A stretch of DNA of 64,000 nucleotides from an uncultured Oscillibacter sp. (lineage in GTDB: Bacteria; Bacillota; Clostridia; Oscillospirales; Oscillospiraceae): contig CAJKKQ010000002.1 of assembly GCA_905200545.1 (NCBI GenBank), positions 62,001-126,000 of the forward strand, read 5' to 3'. How positions within the stretch are numbered: position 1 is the stretch's first letter; the number at the start of each line of letters is the position of its first letter. The translations under genes and the position numbers were made by a program. The notes under the pieces were generated by a model that did not search any database, was not told the origin of the DNA, and saw only the letters and a list, made by a program, of their open reading frames with translations. Shown here piece after piece: positions 58,560 to 64,000 of this stretch.

Positions 58560-61500
58560 ATGCGCGCCATCAGCAAAGATTTCTGGCGGGAGGTCCGCCA
58601 CACCCGTAGCCGCTTCGCCTCCATCCTGATCCTGGTGGCGCTGGCGGTGGCCTTTTTGTCCGGCCTGCGGGCCACCGCTCCGGACATGAAGGATACCTGC
58701 GACAGCTACCTGGACAGCCGCAGCTTTATGGACATCCAGGTGATGGCTACCCTGGGCCTGACGGAGGAAGACCTGGACACCCTGTGCGCCCAGGAGGGCA
58801 TTGCCTCCGGGGAAGCCTGCTGGGTCATCGACGCCTTCGCCCAGGCGCCGGGGCTGGAGGTGGTGGTGAAAGTCCACTCCCTGCCCCAGGAACTGAACCT
58901 CCCCACCCTCACCGCCGGGCGGATGCCTGAGAAGGCAAACGAGTGCGTGGTGGAAGAGCACCTTTTGGATCTTTTGAACCTGGAGTTGGGCGGCACTCTG
59001 GATCTGGCCACCTCCGGGGACTATGCCGACGCCCTCACCGGCACCACCTTCACCGTGGTGGGTACGGTGGTGAGCCCCCTGTACATCAGCGCCGAGCGGG
59101 GCACCTCCACCCTGGGCACCGGACAGGTGTCCGCCTATCTGTACCTGCCCCGGGAGGCCTTTGCCCTGGATTATTACACCACCTTCTATCTGACGGTGGA
59201 GGGAGCCGGAGAGGAGACCGCTTTCTCCCCAGAGTACGACGATCTGGTGGACGGCGTGGTAGACGCCTTGGAGCCTGTGGGGAAGGCGCGTTCCCAGCTG
59301 CGCCGGGAGAGCCTGGTGGACGAGGCCAACGAAAAGCTGGACGAGGCCCAGCAGGAGCTGGATGAGGCCAAGGCGGAGGCGGAGGAAGAGCTCTCCGATG
59401 CGGAGCAGGAGCTCGCCGACGCCCGGAAAGAACTCTCCGACGGCTGGGCAGAGCTGGCCGACGCGGAGATCACGCTGGAGCAGGAGACCGCCGACGCGGA
59501 GCAGGAGCTCTCCGACGGGGAGCAGGAACTTGCCGACGCCCTGGTGGAACTGAACGACGGCGAGGCAGAATACGCCGACGGCCTGGCAGAGTACCAGGAC
59601 GGCCTGCGGGACTATCAGGATGGTCTGGCGGAATATGAGGAAAACAAGGAGAAAGTGGAGGAGGGCTGGGAGGAATACGAAGACGGATACCGGCAATACC
59701 TGGACGGCAAGGAGGAGCTCGCCGACGCCTACCGCCAGCTGCGAAACGGCGAAGCAGAGTACGCCGACGGCAAGGCACAGCTGGACGGGTTCGTGGAATC
59801 CTACCTGCTGACCCGCTCCTCCCTCTCCGGCTACGGCTCCTCCGACGCCCTGGGCAGCGCCCTGATGCGGGGGGACAGCAACGCCTACTCGGCAGTCAAC
59901 AGCGCCCTTGGGGAGATCGGGCTGGAAATCCAGGAGCTTCAGGAGGCCGTATCCCAGCTGGACCGGCTGGAGGCGGCGCAGTCCCAGCTCTCCCAGGGAG
60001 TCTCCCAGGCACAGGATCAGGTGACCGTGCTGGAGGGACAGGTGGCCGAGCTGCAGGAACAGCTGGAAAATCCGGCTCTTTCTCCGGAAGAACAGGCTGC
60101 CCTGACGGAACAGCTGGCGCAGGCGCAGGAAGGCCTGTCCCAGGCCCAGGAATCTTTAAAGGGCCTCCAGGCAGACCTGGGCGCCGCGGAAGCGGGCCTT
60201 GCTATCATCGATAAACAGCTGGCAGACCGGGGTATGGACCGCCGCGGCGCCCGGGCGGCCCTGGATACCCTGGAAAGCGCCCAGGACCAGATGCCCGGCA
60301 GCGCCGACGCCCTGGCGGAGAACTATCAGCTGCTGCGCCGGTCCAAGGCGGAGCTGGAGTCCGGATGGGCAGAATACTATGACGGTCTGGAACAGCTCCA
60401 AGACGCCAAGGAAGAACTGAACGACGCCAAAGCGGAGCTGGAGGACGCCGATGAGCAGCTTGCCGACGGCTGGGAGGAGCTGGAGGATGCCAGACGCCAG
60501 TTGGAGGAAGCGGAAACAGAACTGGTGGACGGACGGGCGGAACTGGACGACGGCTGGCGGGAATACTACGACGGACTCCAGGAGCTCTCCGACGGCCGGG
60601 AGGAGCTGAAAACCAAGGTGGCCGACGCCCAGGCGGAGATCGCCGACGGACGCCGGGAACTCCAGGACGGTGAGGCGGAATATGCCGACGGCTACCAGGA
60701 GTACCTGGAGGGCAGGGCGGAGGCGGAGGAGAAGATCGCCGACGCGGAGAAAGAGCTTGCCGACGCCCGCCGGAAGATCGCCGACATTGGGGACAGCGAC
60801 TGGTACATCCTCAGCCGGGACTCCAACCCCGGCTACCTGGGCTTCGGCCAGGACGCCGACCGGATGGCCAACCTGGCCTCGGTGTTCCCGGTGCTGTTCT
60901 TCCTGGTGGCGGCCCTGGTGTGCCTGACCACCATGACCCGCATGGTGGAGGAGCAGCGGGTGCAGATCGGCTCTCTCAAGGCCCTGGGCTATACCCGCTG
61001 GACCATCTCCCGCAAGTATCTGGGCTACGGCCTGCTGCCCGCCCTCGCCGGCGGCCTCCTGGGCCTTGCCATCGGCTTTACCCTCTTCCCCAAGATGATC
61101 TTCACCGCCTACCAGATCATGTACGATGTGCCGGACATCATCCTGTCCGTCTATCCTACCATCGCTCTGGGCTCTCTGGGCGCGGCGGTGGCCTGCACCA
61201 CCGTGCCCACCCTGGCGGCATGCCTTTCCTCCCTGCGGGAGTCCCCCGCCGCTCTGATGCGGCCCCGGGCCCCCAAGGCCGGCAAACGGGTGCTGCTGGA
61301 ATACATCCGCCCCCTGTGGCGGCGTATGAGCTTCAACTACAAGGTCACTGCCCGGAACCTGCTGCGCTATCAGAAGCGGTTCTGGATGACAGTGGCGGGC
61401 ATCGGCGGGTGCACGGCCCTCATCATCGCGGGCTTCGGCCTGCGCTCCTCCCTGCTGACCACCATGGACGTCCAGTACCAGGAGATCTACCACTATGACG

Positions 61501-62462
61501 CCCAGGTGGCGGTGGCGGACAACCTGCTGGACTCCGAGCGGGAGGCCATCGACGATTTCTTCCGGGAGGATGCGGACATCACCGCCGCCCTGCCCTGCGG
61601 ACTCACCAGCGTCACGGCGGAATCGGATACCTACTCCACCACCGCCTATCTCCAGACGGTGGACCCGGAGGCCCTGGGGGACTTCGTGACGCTGCGCACC
61701 ATGGACGGCGGCGAGGCCATCACCGTGCCCGACGACGGCGCTGTCATCGACCAGAAGCTCTCGGAGCTGCTGGACATCGGCCCGGGAGACACCTTCACCG
61801 TGGACGGCGAGAGCCGGGCGGAGATCCGGGTGGCCGCTGTGACGGAACACTATCTGGGCCACTTCATCTACCTCTCCCCCGCCTATTATGAGACGGTATT
61901 CGGCGAGGCCCACACAGAAAACGCCTATCTGGTGGATCTCGCAGACAACTCCCAGGAATCCTGCGACGCCGTGTTTGCCAAGCTCATGGACCTCTCCGGC
62001 GTAGTATCCGCCACCCGGATGCTCTCCACCCGGGACACCTACCAGAACTCCATGGAGCGCATCGACTTCGTGGTGGTCATCGTGATCCTCTCCGCCGCAG
62101 CACTGGCCATGGTGGTGCTCTACAACCTCAGCAACATCAACATCACCGAGCGGCGTCGGGAGCTGGCCACCATCCGGGTGCTGGGCTTCTACGACCGGGA
62201 GGTCTCCGCCTACGTCAACCGGGAGAATGTGGTGCTGACCATTTTCGGCATTCTCTTCGGGATCCTGCTGGGGCATGTGCTCCATGTGTGGCTGGTGCGG
62301 TCCGTGGAGATCGACCTCATGATGTTCGGCCGGGACACGGATCCCATGGCCTATCTGTGGGCCGCCCTCCTGACCGCCGCCTTTTCCGCCGCCGTGAGTC
62401 TGCTGTCCCACCGGAAAATGCAGCACATCGATATGGTGGAATCCCTGAAAAGTGCGGAATAA
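58560..62462 (+). CDS. FtsX-type ABC permease with long extracellular coiled coil
   Basis: 1300 residues. One N-terminal helix (about residues 18-37) precedes an external domain. A coiled coil of about 490 residues follows (about 253-745), built of Glu/Asp/Leu repeats such as ELSDAEQELADARKEL and EYADGLAEYQDGL. Then come three helices (about 775-900), a second half with a helix near 945-965, another external domain, and three C-terminal helices (about 1160-1290) with FtsX signatures (ITERRRELATIRVLGFYDREV). AGGAGG precedes the ATG at 58560. The MacB-like design suggests mechanical transmission. Substrate unknown. Confidence 0.93.
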   Translation: MRAISKDFWREVRHTRSRFASILILVALAVAFLSGLRATAPDMKDTCDSYLDSRSFMDIQVMATLGLTEEDLDTLCAQEGIASGEACWVIDAFAQAPGLEVVVKVHSLPQELNLPTLTAGRMPEKANECVVEEHLLDLLNLELGGTLDLATSGDYADALTGTTFTVVGTVVSPLYISAERGTSTLGTGQVSAYLYLPREAFALDYYTTFYLTVEGAGEETAFSPEYDDLVDGVVDALEPVGKARSQLRRESLVDEANEKLDEAQQELDEAKAEAEEELSDAEQELADARKELSDGWAELADAEITLEQETADAEQELSDGEQELADALVELNDGEAEYADGLAEYQDGLRDYQDGLAEYEENKEKVEEGWEEYEDGYRQYLDGKEELADAYRQLRNGEAEYADGKAQLDGFVESYLLTRSSLSGYGSSDALGSALMRGDSNAYSAVNSALGEIGLEIQELQEAVSQLDRLEAAQSQLSQGVSQAQDQVTVLEGQVAELQEQLENPALSPEEQAALTEQLAQAQEGLSQAQESLKGLQADLGAAEAGLAIIDKQLADRGMDRRGARAALDTLESAQDQMPGSADALAENYQLLRRSKAELESGWAEYYDGLEQLQDAKEELNDAKAELEDADEQLADGWEELEDARRQLEEAETELVDGRAELDDGWREYYDGLQELSDGREELKTKVADAQAEIADGRRELQDGEAEYADGYQEYLEGRAEAEEKIADAEKELADARRKIADIGDSDWYILSRDSNPGYLGFGQDADRMANLASVFPVLFFLVAALVCLTTMTRMVEEQRVQIGSLKALGYTRWTISRKYLGYGLLPALAGGLLGLAIGFTLFPKMIFTAYQIMYDVPDIILSVYPTIALGSLGAAVACTTVPTLAACLSSLRESPAALMRPRAPKAGKRVLLEYIRPLWRRMSFNYKVTARNLLRYQKRFWMTVAGIGGCTALIIAGFGLRSSLLTTMDVQYQEIYHYDAQVAVADNLLDSEREAIDDFFREDADITAALPCGLTSVTAESDTYSTTAYLQTVDPEALGDFVTLRTMDGGEAITVPDDGAVIDQKLSELLDIGPGDTFTVDGESRAEIRVAAVTEHYLGHFIYLSPAYYETVFGEAHTENAYLVDLADNSQESCDAVFAKLMDLSGVVSATRMLSTRDTYQNSMERIDFVVVIVILSAAALAMVVLYNLSNINITERRRELATIRVLGFYDREVSAYVNRENVVLTIFGILFGILLGHVLHVWLVRSVEIDLMMFGRDTDPMAYLWAALLTAAFSAAVSLLSHRKMQHIDMVESLKSAE

Positions 62463-62522
62463 CCCGGGAAAAAATCCGTTCTTTGTACATTTTTTCTCTC
62501 GCCATGGAAACAGTACCTGTGC

Positions 62523-62556
62523 TATAATGTTAGCCGTGCCTTCGGGCACGGCTAAC
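62523..62556 (+). promoter_or_regulatory. -10 box and UUCG hairpin before the phosphoesterase
   Basis: TATAAT (62523-62528) is followed by TTAGCCGTGCC, loop TTCG, GGCACGGCTAA (62530-62555), then a T-rich tract. No good -35 is seen. The hairpin is either the terminator of the permease operon or an early attenuator. Confidence 0.55.
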
Positions 62557-62611
62557 TTGCTGTTTTTCTCGCCTTCTGGCGGGTTTGATTTTTTCGGAAG
62601 GAGGCGGCTTC

Positions 62612-63478
62612 ATGGCAGGACGACGCACACGCAGGCGGCGCTCTTTTCCCGGTAAGATCGCCCTGCTGGCGGTGCTGATCCTCTCAGCCGTTCTTTTCTT
62701 CCGCTGGGACAATACCGCTTTGCAGGTGACGGAGACCACGGTTTCCCTTGCGAACCTGCCGGCAGGCTTTGACGGCTGCCGCCTGGCGGTGCTCAGCGAC
62801 CTCCACGGGGCGGAATTCGGGGAGGACAACGCCGACCTCTTTGCCGCCGTATTGCAGGCAAAGCCCGACTATATCTTCTACCTGGGAGACCTGGAGGACC
62901 GCTACCGGGGCCCCGTCCCCGGCTACGCCGAGACGGTGGCGGCAGGCCTTGCCGCCATTGCCCCCACCTACTATGTCACCGGCAACCACGAATGGGCCAT
63001 TGGAGACGTACCGCAGCTGAAAGAACGGCTGCGGGAAAACGGAGTCACCGTCCTCTCCAACCAGTTCGTACCTCTGGAGCGAAACGGCGACGTCATCATC
63101 CTGGCGGGCATCGACGATCCCAACGGCTACGCCGACCAGGAGACCCCAGAGGAACTGGCCGCGGAGCTCACTGCCGCCTGCGGGGAGGATGCTTTCTGGA
63201 TCCTGCTGGCCCATCGCAACGACCATTTCCCCGGGCAGTACAGCCTGCTGGGGGCGGATCTGGTGCTCTCCGGCCACGGCCACGGCGGCATGATCCGCCT
63301 GCCGGGCACCGACGGTCTCATCTCCACAGACCGGACCCTGTTTCCCTCCTATACGGCGGGACTTTACTACGAAAATGGCTCCACCCTCTTTGTCACCCGG
63401 GGCCTGGGTAACTCCGGCCCCTCCTTCCGGCTGTTCAACCGGCCGGAGGTGGCCATGGTGACGCTGGCGCAGGGCTGA
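62612..63478 (+). CDS. Membrane-anchored metallophosphoesterase
   Basis: 288 residues. A basic N-terminus and one hydrophobic helix (about residues 14-32) place the catalytic domain outside the membrane. Calcineurin-like metal motifs are in order: LSDLHG, YLGDLEDR, VTGNHEW, LLAHRND and SGHGHGGMIRLP. Similar YkuE/YaeI-type proteins act on lipid or nucleotide phosphoesters at the membrane; the substrate here is unknown. GGAAGGAGG precedes the ATG at 62612. mnmG follows 36 bp later. Confidence 0.9.
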   Translation: MAGRRTRRRRSFPGKIALLAVLILSAVLFFRWDNTALQVTETTVSLANLPAGFDGCRLAVLSDLHGAEFGEDNADLFAAVLQAKPDYIFYLGDLEDRYRGPVPGYAETVAAGLAAIAPTYYVTGNHEWAIGDVPQLKERLRENGVTVLSNQFVPLERNGDVIILAGIDDPNGYADQETPEELAAELTAACGEDAFWILLAHRNDHFPGQYSLLGADLVLSGHGHGGMIRLPGTDGLISTDRTLFPSYTAGLYYENGSTLFVTRGLGNSGPSFRLFNRPEVAMVTLAQG

Positions 63479-63514
63479 ACCGCCCCTTTCAACAGAAGAT
63501 AACCGAGGTTTTCC

Positions 63515-64000
63515 ATGGAAACATTCAACGCCGGACAATTTGATATCGCCGTCATCGGCGCCGGACACGCAGGCATTGAGGCGGCGCTGGCCGCCGCCCG
63601 GCTGGGGATGGAGACCATCGTCTTTACCATCAACCTGGATGCCGTGGGCAACATGCCCTGCAACCCCGCTATCGGCGGCACCGGCAAGGGCCACCTGGTG
63701 CGGGAGCTGGACGCTCTGGGCGGCGAGATGGCAAAGGCCGCCGACGCCTGCTGCATCCAGTACCGCCTTTTGAACAAGGGCAAAGGCCCCGCCGTTTGGA
63801 GCCTCCGGGCCCAGGCGGACCGGCGGAAATACCAGGCCTATATGAAATACGCCCTGGAACGCCAGGAGCATCTCACCGTCCGCCAGGGGGAAGTGGTGGA
63901 GATCCGCACGGAAGACGGCGCAGTCAGCGCCGTGGTGCTCTCCACCGGGGCGGTCTTTTCCGTCCGGGCCGTGATTCTGGCCACCGGCACCTACCTCTCC
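63515..64000 (+). CDS. mnmG: tRNA uridine-34 carboxymethylaminomethyl enzyme MnmG, partial
   Basis: The first 162 codons; the frame is open at the window edge (full length is about 620). MnmG with MnmE modifies the wobble uridine of certain tRNAs. FAD-binding IAVIGAGHAGIEAALAAARLG, the family stretch MPCNPAIGGTGKGHLVRELDALGGEMAKAAD, and NKGKGPAVWSLRAQADRRKY are clear. GAGG precedes the ATG at 63515. MnmM, acting later in a related wobble pathway, is encoded at 51 kb. Confidence 0.95.
   Translation, partial: METFNAGQFDIAVIGAGHAGIEAALAAARLGMETIVFTINLDAVGNMPCNPAIGGTGKGHLVRELDALGGEMAKAADACCIQYRLLNKGKGPAVWSLRAQADRRKYQAYMKYALERQEHLTVRQGEVVEIRTEDGAVSAVVLSTGAVFSVRAVILATGTYLS

Noticed and set aside
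59320..60795. Internal DNA repeats that could be a mobile or CRISPR-like array
   Set aside because: The repeats are in frame, imperfect and encode the permease coiled coil; there are no spacers or direct repeats of constant length.
60156..62549. Minus-strand open frame of 797 codons opposite the permease
   Set aside because: Shadow created by the repetitive coiled-coil codons of the real plus-strand gene.

Overview
The window is a GC-rich (about 60%, judged by eye), gene-dense stretch of bacterial chromosome. Gene content points to an anaerobic, probably endospore-forming Clostridia-class Firmicute: HrcA/CIRCE heat-shock control, a complete Rnf complex, clostridial-type thiolase, Pta, membrane pyrophosphatase, CarD-type regulator, a SpoIIQ-like peptidase with a forespore-type promoter, and AGGAGG ribosome binding sites. 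The protein style resembles Oscillospiraceae (Flavonifractor/Lawsonibacter-like), which is an inference. No rRNA, tRNA, IS element, prophage or CRISPR array was seen. The last gene (mnmG) runs off the right edge.

Layout. 0.1-7.7 kb, minus strand: CIRCE-hrcA-grpE-pspC-dnaK-dnaJ followed by a PHP phosphatase, rpiB and a membrane-anchored glycosidase-like protein. 7.8-9.9 kb: folC and the folate transporter folT behind a tetrahydrofolate riboswitch. 10-15.2 kb: rnfCDGEAB. 15.5-24 kb: DUF975 membrane protein, a MocR regulator lacking the PLP lysine, an ArsR/flavin reductase/thioredoxin redox operon, rpe-dcyD-recR, a small XRE/Cys-protein divergent pair, and thiolase. 24.3-32 kb: PpiC-like lipoprotein, mfd, pth, prs and a GlmU-like protein with a degenerate N-terminal half. 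32.3-37.5 kb: trmL, pgk, tpiA-gpmI, spoIIQ-like. 37.6-47.5 kb: MATE pump, prfB, VWA/MoxR pair, carD, large LysM-G5-M23 peptidase, pta, Cys-rich membrane protein. 47.7-57.1 kb: D-aminoacylase-like amidohydrolase, two XRE-membrane regulators, mnmM, the GGGtGRT/IscU-like pair, hppA, a lipoprotein and a 26-codon peptide gene. 57.3-64 kb: MarR-ABC-FtsX operon, metallophosphoesterase, mnmG.

How the genes fit together. Rnf couples reduced ferredoxin to NAD+ with ion export. The pyrophosphatase carries the residues of a Na+-pumping, K+-stimulated enzyme, so the two probably share an ion gradient. Thiolase and Pta belong to acetyl-CoA fermentation, and pgk-tpiA-gpmI to glycolysis. The thioredoxin reductase-like protein has lost the NADPH-binding signatures and may take electrons from ferredoxin.

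The most interesting items are: the GGGtGRT/IscU-like module under a consensus promoter overlapping a LacI-type operator; the 26-codon peptide gene with its own promoter, ribosome binding site and terminator; the NADPH-motif-less thioredoxin reductase; the lysine-less MocR; the divergent XRE/Cys-protein pair with nested dyad operators; a structured leader before rpe; and an FtsX-type permease with an extracellular coiled coil of about 500 residues.
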